This document shows positions 1 through 9,107 of a DNA stretch of 64,000 bases, piece after piece. The notes beneath the pieces are model-generated. The model ran no database searches and was not told the origin of the DNA. It worked only from the letters and a program-made list of their open reading frames with translations. The position numbers and the translations under genes were made by a program. Position 1 is the stretch's first letter. The number at the start of each line of letters is the position of its first letter. The stretch comes from Senegalia massiliensis (GTDB taxonomy: Bacteria > Bacillota > Clostridia > Tissierellales > SIT17): assembly GCF_009911265.1 (NCBI RefSeq), contig NZ_QXXA01000007.1:162653-226652 (forward strand), written 5' to 3'.

Positions 1-10
1 ACTTATTCAT
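1..10 (-). CDS. Start of a further dcw-cluster gene (cut by window edge)
   Basis: An ATG at 10..8 (minus strand) is preceded by an AGGAGGG ribosome binding site at about 19-25. Only the codons for M-N-K lie inside the window. In related Firmicutes the genes after divIB and the first DUF881 gene are usually a second DUF881 gene or the small basic protein Sbp, then ftsA and ftsZ. The identity cannot be read from three codons. Confidence 0.5.
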
Positions 11-28
11 ATAAAGACCCTCCTAGGT

Positions 29-754
29 CTATTCTTCTTCAGTTATAGGGTTTGCATATTTAAATTCTTTTATTTCAGTATATCTAGGTATTTTTATACT
101 ATCTTTTTTATTTATTTCAACCTTATATCCATAGCTTTCTAATAAATCAATTATACCTCCATTAATTTCTAGAGCAGTTTTTAAATCATCACTTGGACCA
201 ATAGATTTAATAACTATAGGAACTCCAATAGGTTTGTTATTAATATTTAAATGATCACCTGCTACTAACATCTCTGAAAATGATGTATATCTTAAATCAT
301 TTATTGCTATAGCTTCTGAGCCAGTTACATTTAAATAACTTATTATATCAAGTAAATATTCATAATCTTCAACTATTGAAATTGGATATCCATAAGCATC
401 TTCTGAATCTGGATTATTTATAATAATCTCAATACCTTTCCCTTCTACTTCTGTATAACCTGCAAACATTTTATATTTAGAAAGCTCTTTTGAAAGCTCT
501 TCTACATAGTCACTTTCTTCAGACACTTCAGATTCATACTTTTGAACTCTATTCTCTAAATTAGTAAGCTCATTCATTAATGCATCTTTTTCTTCTTGTA
601 CTTTTGAAAGCTCATTTACTAATTCTTTATTTTTCTGACTTGGTACAAAATCAGGGCCAACTAAATTACTTACTGTTTTATATTGTATAGCAATTATTAT
701 TCCCAAAATCACACATACAGTAACTATTAAAGACTTTGATACTAAATTTTTCAT
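29..754 (-). CDS. DUF881 family membrane-anchored protein (YlxW/YlxX-like)
   Basis: 241 residues. One N-terminal membrane segment lies at about residues 8-25, a Glu/Lys-rich coiled coil at about 40-92, and the DUF881 domain fills the rest (from about 95, with the features GKGIEIIINN and NDLRYTSFSEM). The start has a good GGAGG site. DUF881 proteins are anchored outside the membrane and are found with divIB in the dcw cluster of Gram-positive bacteria. Their biochemical role is not established; location suggests a division or envelope function. It directly follows divIB and is probably in the same transcript. Confidence 0.85.
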   Translation of the reverse strand: MKNLVSKSLIVTVCVILGIIIAIQYKTVSNLVGPDFVPSQKNKELVNELSKVQEEKDALMNELTNLENRVQKYESEVSEESDYVEELSKELSKYKMFAGYTEVEGKGIEIIINNPDSEDAYGYPISIVEDYEYLLDIISYLNVTGSEAIAINDLRYTSFSEMLVAGDHLNINNKPIGVPIVIKSIGPSDDLKTALEINGGIIDLLESYGYKVEINKKDSIKIPRYTEIKEFKYANPITEEE

Positions 755-770
755 TTGTTACCTCCTGGCA

Positions 771-1523
771 TTATTTAATAACTATAGGATTTTTACCTTT
801 ATCAAATTTAATTTGTTTTACAGATATACCTTTATCCTCTAAATCTTTTACTATTTTTTCAATGAATTCTAATTTATATTTTATATCATTTAACCCATCT
901 AACGCAACATTAATTCCAGAATTTAAGACCAGAGTAGTATTTTTATCTTGTTCAATTATTTTTGATATTTTGTATGAATACTGTTCTTTATTATAATTAT
1001 TTAATAGTTTTAATATTTTAGAAATATAATTATTATTTTTAAAATTAATTTTTTTATTTAATTCATATTCTATAGAGTGAGTAGTTTCTAATAAAGGTAT
1101 ATTTTTATTTTTCAACTTAGATAATGTATTAAGTACGAAACCTTCATTATCAATATATATATAATTACCATTATTATTATATACTATAACTTCTTTTCTT
1201 TCTTGTATATTTATAACAAATGTATCTGGAAGTTTCATATCTATATTTGCAGTTTTAATATAAGGATGATCTGTTAAATTTTCTACTATAGTTTTTTTAT
1301 TGATCTTAAAGATATTTTCTCCTTTAATAATTCCTGAAGCAAGTATTATTTTCTCATCTTCAAGTTCATTTTTTCCTTTTATATTAATATTTTTCACATG
1401 AAATAAAGTAGTTTGAGTAAAAAGTATAAAAAAAAGTAATGATATTAACAATAATATTATCATGGTCATAATTAATATTCTTTTTTTCTTTATTTTTTTA
1501 TCAACTTTGTATTTCTTTTCCAT
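771..1523 (-). CDS. divIB: Cell division protein DivIB/FtsQ
   Basis: About 250 residues. A Lys-rich cytoplasmic tail is followed by a membrane segment at about 18-40, a POTRA domain (begins FHVKNINIKG, includes HPYIKTANI and LPDTFVINIQER), then the FtsQ/DivIB beta domain. It belongs to the DivIB-DivIC-FtsL subcomplex of the septal machinery. An ATG four codons further upstream (1535) lies inside the GGAGGAAATT ribosome binding site, so I chose the ATG at 1523. It sits between murA and the DUF881 gene, as in Bacillus-type clusters. Confidence 0.9.
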   Translation of the reverse strand: MEKKYKVDKKIKKKRILIMTMIILLLISLLFFILFTQTTLFHVKNINIKGKNELEDEKIILASGIIKGENIFKINKKTIVENLTDHPYIKTANIDMKLPDTFVINIQERKEVIVYNNNGNYIYIDNEGFVLNTLSKLKNKNIPLLETTHSIEYELNKKINFKNNNYISKILKLLNNYNKEQYSYKISKIIEQDKNTTLVLNSGINVALDGLNDIKYKLEFIEKIVKDLEDKGISVKQIKFDKGKNPIVIK

Positions 1524-1560
1524 AATTTCCTCCATAGCTTGTACATTTTGCTACAATTCT

Positions 1561-1583
1561 TATAAGCAGCCTTAAGCTGCTTA
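1561..1583 (-). terminator. Stem-loop between murA and divIB
   Basis: The inverted repeat ATAAGCAGC / GCTGCTTAT lies directly after the murA stop. On the minus strand it is not followed by a real U-tract, so it is more likely an attenuating or processing hairpin than a full terminator. Confidence 0.4.
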
Positions 1584-2834
1584 TTTTATTCTTCTTATAT
1601 TAGCACCTATTGATTTTAAGTTTTCTTCCAGTCTCTCATATCCTCTATCTATATGTGATATATTATCTATTATAGTAGCGCCTTCTGCTGCAAGTCCTGC
1701 TAACAATAATGATGCTCCACCTCTTAAGTCTTTTGCAGTTACTTTGGCACCTGTTAATTGCTTAACTCCTTTTATGACAGCTACATTTCCTAAAGTTCTA
1801 ATATTTGCTCCCATTCTCACAAGTTCTGGAACATGTTTAAATCTATTTTCAAATATCGTTTCAGATATTACACTTGTTCCACTTGACAGTGTTAATAATG
1901 CCATTATCTGGGCTTGCATATCTGTTGGAAATCCAGGATATGGTAAAGTTTGTAAGGATTCAATAGGATTTATTATTCTAGGACCAATAATTTTAAGTGT
2001 AGTACAATTATTATAAATAGAACATCCTGTCTCTCTTAATTTAGCAATTATAGATTGTATATGATCAACCTGAATATTTTTTAAAATTATTTCACCTTTA
2101 GTAATTGCTGATGCCACCATATATGTACCAGCAACTATTCTATCTGGTATAATAGTATGTTCAACACTATTTAGGTTGTTTACACCATCTATCCTTATTA
2201 TACTTGTTCCAGCACCATATATTCTACCACCAATTGAATTTAAAAAATTTTGAAGATCAATTATTTCAGGTTCTCTTGCGGCATTTCTTATAATTGTAGT
2301 TCCTTGGGCTCTAATGCTAGCTAACATTATATTTTCTGTTGCTCCTACACTAGGATAATCTAATTGAATATCTGCTCCTTTTAAACTTTTACCTTTACAA
2401 TATATAAAGCCGTGAGATTCTTCTATTTCAGCACCTAATTCTTTTAATGCTTTAAGATGAAAATCAATTGGTCTAACTCCAATTTCACATCCTCCAGGAT
2501 ATGAAACTTCAACTTCACCACACCTAGAAAGCATTGCTCCCATTAGTATTATAGAAGAACGCATCTCTCTAACTAATTCCTCTGGTATTCTTACTTTATC
2601 TAAATTTCTTGAATCTACAGTAACAATATTATCAACAGCATTAACTTTACAACCTATAGCTTTTAAAATTTTAACCATAACTTTTAAATCACTTATTTCT
2701 GGTATATTAAAAATTATATTAATATTATTATTTAAAATTGAAGCAGCAAGTATAGGTAAAACTGAATTTTTTGCTCCTCTTACAGTAATTTCACCTGATA
2801 ATTTGTTACTCCCTTCTATTACATACTTAGACAT
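1581..2834 (-). CDS. murA: UDP-N-acetylglucosamine 1-carboxyvinyltransferase MurA
   Basis: 417 residues, normal length. It transfers enolpyruvate from PEP to UDP-GlcNAc, the first committed step of peptidoglycan synthesis in the cytoplasm. Visible residues: K22-N23 in RGAKNSVLP, and the active-site loop PGGCEIG with Cys116, which predicts the usual fosfomycin target cysteine. The fold is the two-domain inside-out barrel of the EPSP synthase family. It lies between murG and divIB. Clostridia often carry a second murA, so this may be one of two. Confidence 0.96.
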   Translation of the reverse strand: MSKYVIEGSNKLSGEITVRGAKNSVLPILAASILNNNINIIFNIPEISDLKVMVKILKAIGCKVNAVDNIVTVDSRNLDKVRIPEELVREMRSSIILMGAMLSRCGEVEVSYPGGCEIGVRPIDFHLKALKELGAEIEESHGFIYCKGKSLKGADIQLDYPSVGATENIMLASIRAQGTTIIRNAAREPEIIDLQNFLNSIGGRIYGAGTSIIRIDGVNNLNSVEHTIIPDRIVAGTYMVASAITKGEIILKNIQVDHIQSIIAKLRETGCSIYNNCTTLKIIGPRIINPIESLQTLPYPGFPTDMQAQIMALLTLSSGTSVISETIFENRFKHVPELVRMGANIRTLGNVAVIKGVKQLTGAKVTAKDLRGGASLLLAGLAAEGATIIDNISHIDRGYERLEENLKSIGANIRRIK

Positions 2835-2914
2835 TTGGGCACCTCCATGAAATGAAAATAGTTATATGTAAACTATATTACATTTTATGCTTTATCTAAG
2901 GAGGTGTGACTATA

Positions 2915-4018
2915 CTATATAAGTTGTAATATTAGGTTATATATTTTATCAACTGAATCTTTTTTGCCTAGTTTTTTACTGTTCATACTCATTTGAATTA
3001 ACCTTTCTTTATTTTTTAGTAAAGAAAGCATTTCATCATTTAATTTTTCTCCTGATACATCTTTGTCTAATATTGTAATTCCTGCACCAGCCTTTTCTAT
3101 AGCTCTAGCATTATACTCCTGATGATTACCTGTAGTGTAACCTTTAGGTATTATTATACTTGGTAATCCAAGTGCAGTTATCTCAGCAAGAGTTATTGCT
3201 CCCGCACTAGTAATAACTAGATCAGCTATTTTAAATCCACTAGGCATGTCATAAAAAAATGGAACTACATTTATATGAGGTGGTAACTTACTTATTCCTC
3301 TACTTTTTAATTTATGAATAAACTTATCATAATGATTTTTACCTGTTATATGAAATAATTGTAAATTTTCATTCTCTAAATTCTTTTCTATTAAACTAAT
3401 TATTGATTCATTTAAACTTTTTTGCCCTCCACTACCACCTAGTGAAATCACAAAGTCCTTATTTCTATCTATTTTCAGATTTTTATATGCCTCTTCTTTA
3501 TCCACTTCAAAAAAATCTATTTTAACAGGATTACCTGTAATTGTAACCTTATCTTCATTTTTAAAATACTTTTTACTTTCTTCAAAACTTGCAGCTATTT
3601 TATCTACAAAACCAGATAATATTCTATTAGTAGCACCTGGTAAAGCATTTTGTTCATGGATAAGAGTAGGTATTTTTTTTAATGATGCAATTAATACTAC
3701 TGGACCACACACATATCCACCTGTTCCAATTACAATATCAGGACTAAAATCCTTTACAATTTTTCTTGCATCATTTAGCCCATATAATAATTCTTTTACA
3801 GACTTAATTGTATCAAAGGATAATCTCCTTTCAAATCCCTTTACTCTTATTCCCTTAAATTTAAATCCTTCTCTAGGCACTAATTCAGACTCCATACTAT
3901 TATGAGTACCTACATATAATATCTCAGAATCTGGTTTTTCTTTTTTTATTTTTTTTGCAATAGCTAGAGCAGGAGAAATATGACCTCCTGTACCTCCGCC
4001 TGTAATTAAAAATTTCAT
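2915..4018 (-). CDS. murG: Undecaprenyl-PP-MurNAc-pentapeptide GlcNAc transferase MurG
   Basis: About 367 residues, GT28 family. It converts lipid I to lipid II on the inner membrane face. Visible: N-terminal glycine loop ITGGGTGGHISPA, HEQNALPG, the second glycine-rich loop GGSGGQKSLN, and the UDP-GlcNAc region TSAGAITLAEITALGLPSII followed by NHQEYNA. A TTG at 4027 touches the GGAG site. The ATG at 4018 is nine bases from it and gives the standard N-terminus, so I use that. It follows ftsW closely. Confidence 0.95.
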   Translation of the reverse strand: MKFLITGGGTGGHISPALAIAKKIKKEKPDSEILYVGTHNSMESELVPREGFKFKGIRVKGFERRLSFDTIKSVKELLYGLNDARKIVKDFSPDIVIGTGGYVCGPVVLIASLKKIPTLIHEQNALPGATNRILSGFVDKIAASFEESKKYFKNEDKVTITGNPVKIDFFEVDKEEAYKNLKIDRNKDFVISLGGSGGQKSLNESIISLIEKNLENENLQLFHITGKNHYDKFIHKLKSRGISKLPPHINVVPFFYDMPSGFKIADLVITSAGAITLAEITALGLPSIIIPKGYTTGNHQEYNARAIEKAGAGITILDKDVSGEKLNDEMLSLLKNKERLIQMSMNSKKLGKKDSVDKIYNLILQLI

Positions 4019-4023
4019 TAATT

Positions 4024-5124
4024 TCAACTCCTATCTAATGAGACATGTCTAGATATATTTAAAAGTATTCCAATACATGCCATAAACATCATAAGTGAAG
4101 TCCCTCCCGCACTTACAAATGGTAGTGGTATCCCTGTTGGAGGCAGAGAACTTGTGACTACACCTATATGAATTAAAGTTTGAATTGCAATAAGCGCAGT
4201 AATTCCTGATGCTAAATAACACCCAAATAAGTCTTTAGCGGATAAAGCAATTTTAATTCCTCTCCAAATGATTATCAAAAATAAAATAATAACTATTACA
4301 CTACCAATAAATCCAAGTTCTTCACCTATAATAGAAAATATAAAATCATTATATGGTTCAGATAGATAAAAGAATTTTTGCTTGCTTTTCCCGAGACCAG
4401 CACCAAATAATCCTCCTGAGCCTAATGCATATAAGGATTGAATAACTTGCCATCCTGCATCAGTTGGATCATCAAAAGGATGCAAAAATACAGTCATTCT
4501 TCTAAGTCTATATGCTTCACCCTTTATCGCAAAGAAAAGTCCTACTACTCCAATAGCACCTATTCCTGACAAATGACTCATCTTTGCTCCAGAAACAAAT
4601 AACATTGCTACTAACGTAGTAGCAAGAGTTGCACTAGTACTCAAGTCTGGTTGTATTATTATAAGTGCAGCTGAAAACCCTATAATTAATAATGCAGGTA
4701 CGAGTCCTTTCCAAAATTTTCTTATATCATCTTTTTTCTTTGCTAAAAAAGTAGCCATTAATATTATGGAGGCAAATTTTATAGCATCTGATGGCATAAT
4801 GGTATTTCCAAATATAACTACCCATCTAGTTGCTCCTCCTATTTCTTTACCTAATGGGGTAAATAAAAGTGCATCTAAAACTATAGCACCTAAAAATATA
4901 ATTTTAGATAATTTAGCTAATCGAGTATATTTAAAATTCATAAAAAAAATCATTACAAATAACCCTAAAATAGCAAAGATTAATTGCTTCACAAGAAAAT
5001 GATAAGGATTGTTTAATTTATAATAAGCATCAGGATAACTAGAGCTAAATACCATTATTATTCCTATAAAAACTAAAACAATTGTAGTAATCATTAATGT
5101 AAAATCACTAGCCTTTTTGGCCAT
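4024..5124 (-). CDS. ftsW: SEDS peptidoglycan polymerase FtsW/SpoVE
   Basis: 366 residues, about ten membrane helices, no signal peptide. SEDS glycosyltransferases polymerise lipid II together with a class B PBP; the partner here is probably the SpoVD-like PBP of the same cluster. Conserved stretches include FSSSYPDAYY in the first loop, IIQPDLSTSA, GEELGFIG and the C-terminal FVSAGGTSLMM. It overlaps the end of murD by 17 bases, so they are co-transcribed. In spore formers the gene in this position may serve vegetative division (FtsW), the spore cortex (SpoVE) or both; sequence alone does not decide. Confidence 0.92.
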   Translation of the reverse strand: MAKKASDFTLMITTIVLVFIGIIMVFSSSYPDAYYKLNNPYHFLVKQLIFAILGLFVMIFFMNFKYTRLAKLSKIIFLGAIVLDALLFTPLGKEIGGATRWVVIFGNTIMPSDAIKFASIILMATFLAKKKDDIRKFWKGLVPALLIIGFSAALIIIQPDLSTSATLATTLVAMLFVSGAKMSHLSGIGAIGVVGLFFAIKGEAYRLRRMTVFLHPFDDPTDAGWQVIQSLYALGSGGLFGAGLGKSKQKFFYLSEPYNDFIFSIIGEELGFIGSVIVIILFLIIIWRGIKIALSAKDLFGCYLASGITALIAIQTLIHIGVVTSSLPPTGIPLPFVSAGGTSLMMFMACIGILLNISRHVSLDRS

Positions 5125-6484
5125 TATGGTTCCTCCTTATACTTTTAACCATATTTTTGAATTCATCTCCTCTTTCTTCATAATTATTATACATATCCCA
5201 ACTAGCACAAGCAGGAGATAATAAAATAGTACTATTTGAGCTTGCTAAATTGTATGCTTTATAAACTGCTTCTTTCATATTATTAACCATATAAATGTTT
5301 TCTATATCATATTTTTCAGCAACTTTCTTTATTTCATTTGCAGTTTGTCCTAACAATATTAAATTATCAATTTTTCCTTTTGAAACTTTTATAAGTTCAT
5401 CATATGAGGAGTCCTTATTATATCCACCTGCAATCAATATTATATCTTTTTTTATAGCATTGATTGCCTGTATAGAAGCATCAACATTTGTAGCTTTTGA
5501 ATCATTATAATATCTCACTCCATTAATTTCATCAACAAATTCCAATCTATGTGATACGCCTTGAAAATCTGAAATAGATTTTTTTATATTATTTATATCT
5601 ATATTAGCTGCAAGACATATACCTATAGAAGTCATTATATTTTCAATATTGTGTTTACCAGGAACTTTTATGTCATCTAATTTAATTATATTGATACTTT
5701 TAATACCGTCACTATAAACTATATGTCCACAATTTATAAAAATTCCTCTATTTAGTTTTTGTTTTTGACTAAAATATATGACTTTAGCTTTTGTACTATC
5801 TGCTAATTTCTTAACTTCTAAATCATCATAATTTAATATTGTAAAATCTTTTTCATCTTGGTTTCTAAGAACTTTTATTTTTGAATTTTTATAATTCATA
5901 TAATTTCCATGCCAATCTAAATGATCTGGATTAAAATTTATTATGGCACTAATATTTGGTTTAAATGAATAAGTGTTCTCTAATTGAAAGCTACTAGCTT
6001 CTATAATAAAATAATCTTCTTCTTTTGAATTAACCAATTCCCACAATATGCCCACTCCTATATTACCTGTTATATGGGCAGTAATATTTGCTTCTTTAAA
6101 AATTTTTCCTACTAAAGTTGTTGTTGTTGTTTTGCCATTAGTTCCAGTTATAGCAATAAATTTATTCTTAAATAATCTATATCCTACTTCAATATCTGTA
6201 ACTACCTCAATATTCTTTTGAATTGCATCTTGAATTATAGGTACTGAATTCTTTATTCCTGGACTTTTTATTATTAAATCAATATCCTTTAAATTTAGAT
6301 TATTATGGCCTAATTTATAATCAATATCAATATTTTTTAAATTATCAATATATTGTTCAAGTTCATTTTTATTTTTAGAATCATTAATAATTATATTAGC
6401 TTTTAATTTATCTAATGCTTTTGCAGTAGACACGCCACTTATACCTAAACCTAATATTAATACATTTTTATTTTCAATATTCAT
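5108..6484 (-). CDS. murD: UDP-N-acetylmuramoylalanine--D-glutamate ligase MurD
   Basis: 458 residues, Mur ligase family. It adds D-glutamate to UDP-MurNAc-L-Ala using ATP in the cytoplasm. The order is an N-terminal Rossmann domain (LGLGISGVSTA), the central ATPase domain with P-loop GTNGKTTTT (about 114-122) and NFNPDHLDWHG, and a C-terminal domain with YNDSKATN and LSPACASWDMY. Lengths and motifs are normal. It lies between mraY (13 bases upstream) and ftsW (overlapping). Confidence 0.95.
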   Translation of the reverse strand: MNIENKNVLILGLGISGVSTAKALDKLKANIIINDSKNKNELEQYIDNLKNIDIDYKLGHNNLNLKDIDLIIKSPGIKNSVPIIQDAIQKNIEVVTDIEVGYRLFKNKFIAITGTNGKTTTTTLVGKIFKEANITAHITGNIGVGILWELVNSKEEDYFIIEASSFQLENTYSFKPNISAIINFNPDHLDWHGNYMNYKNSKIKVLRNQDEKDFTILNYDDLEVKKLADSTKAKVIYFSQKQKLNRGIFINCGHIVYSDGIKSINIIKLDDIKVPGKHNIENIMTSIGICLAANIDINNIKKSISDFQGVSHRLEFVDEINGVRYYNDSKATNVDASIQAINAIKKDIILIAGGYNKDSSYDELIKVSKGKIDNLILLGQTANEIKKVAEKYDIENIYMVNNMKEAVYKAYNLASSNSTILLSPACASWDMYNNYEERGDEFKNMVKSIRRNHNGQKG

Positions 6485-6497
6485 TTAAATCCTCCAT

Positions 6498-7472
6498 CTA
6501 TATATAATATTTAAGTGATAATAGACTAAATAATGATAATAAAACTGTTACACCCCAGAATACAGTAACTACCTTAGTTTCTTTCCAACCAGATAACTCA
6601 AAATGATGATGAAGAGGACTCATTTTAAACAACCTTTTTCCTGTAAGCTTAAAACTTAAAACTTGTAAAATAACTGATAGTGTCTCTGCAAAATATACTC
6701 CACCAACAATAGGTAATATTAAAGGTAATTTTAAAATAATTGATATAGCTGCTATTGCACCTCCAAGTGCAAGAGATCCTGTGTCTCCCATAAAAACTCT
6801 AGCAGGATATGAGTTGTATTTTAAAAAACCAAGACATCCTCCAGCAAGTGCTGCTGAAAATACTGTAACAGCTCCATATCCCATTTTTAAAGCAACTAAA
6901 CTAAAAAATGACAATACTATTAATGTAATCCCTGTAGCAAGCCCATCTAATCCATCTGTTAAATTCACACTATTTACAGTCCCAACAACTACAAATATTA
7001 TGAAAGGTAAATAAAGAACACCTAAATCCAAATAAAAATTATTTAAAAATGGTACAATTATCTCTGTTCCTTGAGACGCAGTTTTAGTTTGATATATCAC
7101 TAAAATGACAGCTATTAAAATTTGTGCTAATAGCTTTTGATATGCTCTTAACCCCAAATTTCTCTTCAATACAACTTTAATGAAATCATCTATAAATCCT
7201 ATTGCTCCAAATCCCAATGTAGAAAATATTAATAGAGATATATCTTTATTAATAATACCTGAAGTTAATGATGTTACTATTGCTGCTACTAAAAATATTA
7301 TTCCTCCCATTGTTGGAGTACCACTTTTTTTAATATGACTTTTTGGACCTTCTTCTCTAATACTTTGACCAACATTTAATTTTCTAAGCAATGGTATACT
7401 AAGTGGTCCTAGTAACAATGCTATAATAAATGAAATTCCTATAATTCTAATTATATCTATATAATCTAACAT
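6498..7472 (-). CDS. mraY: Phospho-N-acetylmuramoyl-pentapeptide transferase MraY
   Basis: 324 residues with about ten membrane helices. It makes lipid I from UDP-MurNAc-pentapeptide and undecaprenyl phosphate. Signature stretches: KSGTPTMGG near the N-terminus, the aspartate-rich GFIDDFIKV, NLTDGLDGLATG, the cytoplasmic GDTGSLALGG and the histidine loop SPLHHHFE. murE is immediately upstream and murF, which normally sits between them, is absent. Confidence 0.96.
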   Translation of the reverse strand: MLDYIDIIRIIGISFIIALLLGPLSIPLLRKLNVGQSIREEGPKSHIKKSGTPTMGGIIFLVAAIVTSLTSGIINKDISLLIFSTLGFGAIGFIDDFIKVVLKRNLGLRAYQKLLAQILIAVILVIYQTKTASQGTEIIVPFLNNFYLDLGVLYLPFIIFVVVGTVNSVNLTDGLDGLATGITLIVLSFFSLVALKMGYGAVTVFSAALAGGCLGFLKYNSYPARVFMGDTGSLALGGAIAAISIILKLPLILPIVGGVYFAETLSVILQVLSFKLTGKRLFKMSPLHHHFELSGWKETKVVTVFWGVTVLLSLFSLLSLKYYI

Positions 7473-7500
7473 TACGTTCTCCTCTCATGTATATAATATA

Positions 7501-8970
7501 TTATTTTTGCCTATAGCTATCTAGAATATCTTTAACTATTTTATATTCATCAAATTCAATTTTTTTCTGATTTATTATTTGATATGTTTCATGACCTTTA
7601 CCTAAAATCATGACAATATCATATGGTCTTGCTATTTCTATAGCCTTTTTTATAGCCTTTTTTCTATCGGGTATTTTAAAATATTCATAAGAACTTTCTT
7701 CTATACCTTGTATTATTTGCTCTATAATTACTTGTGTGTCTTCACTCCTAGAATTATCACTTGTAAGTATACATATATCCGAATATTTAGCTGCTATTTC
7801 TCCCATTTTAGGTCTTTTTGATTTGTCTCTATCTCCTCCACATCCAAATACAGTTATAATTCTAGCCTTTGCAAATTCATTAACAGTTTTTAATACATTT
7901 TTAAATCCATCAGGTGAATGAGCAAAATCTATTATAACATCAAAATCTTCATCTGATTTAATAACCTGAAATCTCCCTTTAACATTTTCAAGTTTTTCTA
8001 ATCCCTGTTTTATAGTCTTTAAATCAATTCCCAATGCAATAGAACAACTTATAGCTGCTAATGCATTATATATATTAAATATCCCAGGAGTATTTAATTT
8101 AATATTTATATTTCCTAAACTTGTAACTAAATCAAAACTTATGTTTTTGGTCATTTGAATTATATTCTTAGCTTGTATATCTCCAGAATTTATTCCATAT
8201 GTTATAATTCTGGTTTTTAAATCTTTTAATTTAGAAATCATCTTCTTTCCAAATTCATCATCAGAATTTATAATATTGATTTTATCAGTCATATAAAATA
8301 ATTTTATTTTTGAATTCATATATTCATCTAATGATTTATGAAAATCTAAATGCTCCTCACTTAAATTTGTAAATATACCAATATCAAATTGAATCTTATG
8401 AACTCTATTAAGTGATAATGAATGAGAAGACACTTCCATTATACAATGATTAATATCTTTTTCTAACATATTATGTAAAAACAGTTGTAAATTATTAGCT
8501 TCAGGAGTTGTTTTATCTATATTATAATTTTGTTCATTTATTTTTACCCCTAATGTTCCTATAACTCCAGTTTTCCACTGATTATTTTTAAATATAGACT
8601 CTAAAAAATAACTAGTTGAAGTTTTACCATTTGTCCCTGTTATACCTACAATATTTAATCTTGTAGAAGGATAATTATAAAAAGCATTAGATAAAACAGC
8701 CAAAGCTATTCTAGAATTTTTAACTGTTATTATAGTAATATCATCTCTCTTATTATAAAAATTATTATTTTCTACGACAATAACTTTGGATCCTCTACTT
8801 AAAGCATCAAATATAAAATCATGTCCATCCAATTTAAAGCCTTTAATTGCTATAAACAAAAAATTTTCTTTTATATTTTTTGAATTATGCTCAATTCCTG
8901 ATATTTGTTTTTCCAAATCACCTGATATATTAATATAGTCTAGATCCTCAATTAATTTTTGTAGCTTCAA
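7501..8970 (-). CDS. murE: UDP-N-acetylmuramyl-tripeptide synthetase MurE
   Basis: 489 residues, Mur ligase family, adding the third residue of the stem peptide. Visible: P-loop GITGTNGKTST, FTNLSEEHLDFH, and the C-terminal residue-selecting loop. That loop reads DNSRSED where meso-diaminopimelate enzymes usually have DNPRxE, so the arginine is kept but proline is serine; meso-DAP is still the more likely substrate. The start is TTG, placed after a GGGGTG site. A stem-loop at 9055-9097 and a 137-base gap separate it from spoVD, so it may have its own promoter. Confidence 0.92.
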   Translation of the reverse strand: MKLQKLIEDLDYINISGDLEKQISGIEHNSKNIKENFLFIAIKGFKLDGHDFIFDALSRGSKVIVVENNNFYNKRDDITIITVKNSRIALAVLSNAFYNYPSTRLNIVGITGTNGKTSTSYFLESIFKNNQWKTGVIGTLGVKINEQNYNIDKTTPEANNLQLFLHNMLEKDINHCIMEVSSHSLSLNRVHKIQFDIGIFTNLSEEHLDFHKSLDEYMNSKIKLFYMTDKINIINSDDEFGKKMISKLKDLKTRIITYGINSGDIQAKNIIQMTKNISFDLVTSLGNINIKLNTPGIFNIYNALAAISCSIALGIDLKTIKQGLEKLENVKGRFQVIKSDEDFDVIIDFAHSPDGFKNVLKTVNEFAKARIITVFGCGGDRDKSKRPKMGEIAAKYSDICILTSDNSRSEDTQVIIEQIIQGIEESSYEYFKIPDRKKAIKKAIEIARPYDIVMILGKGHETYQIINQKKIEFDEYKIVKDILDSYRQK

Positions 8971-9054
8971 TGTTATACACCCCTATAATAATAACATAAT
9001 TTTATATACTATTCTATTAAAATATTAACTTATTAACTTTTCTAAAATTTCAAA

Positions 9055-9097
9055 AAGACAACCTCTACAATGAATAATTGAAGTTGTCTAAGCTTTT
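9055..9097 (-). terminator. Stem-loop after the spoVD-like gene
   Basis: AGACAAC and GTTGTCT form an imperfect long stem directly after the PBP gene, followed on the minus strand by a T-run (TTTTTG). It probably reduces read-through into murE. The rest of the gap up to murE is plain AT-rich sequence that could hold a promoter. Confidence 0.55.
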
Positions 9098-9107
9098 CTA
9101 TCTAGTG

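Noticed and set aside
1744..2016. Plus-strand frame inside murA, and similar antisense frames inside murD, mraY, aroC, folT, potA and the MATE gene
   Set aside because: No start signals, no domain, and full overlap with conserved genes; shadows of codon bias.
2880..2914. Plus-strand AAGGAGGTGTGAC between murA and murG, as a ribosome binding site
   Set aside because: No start codon with an open frame follows on the plus strand.
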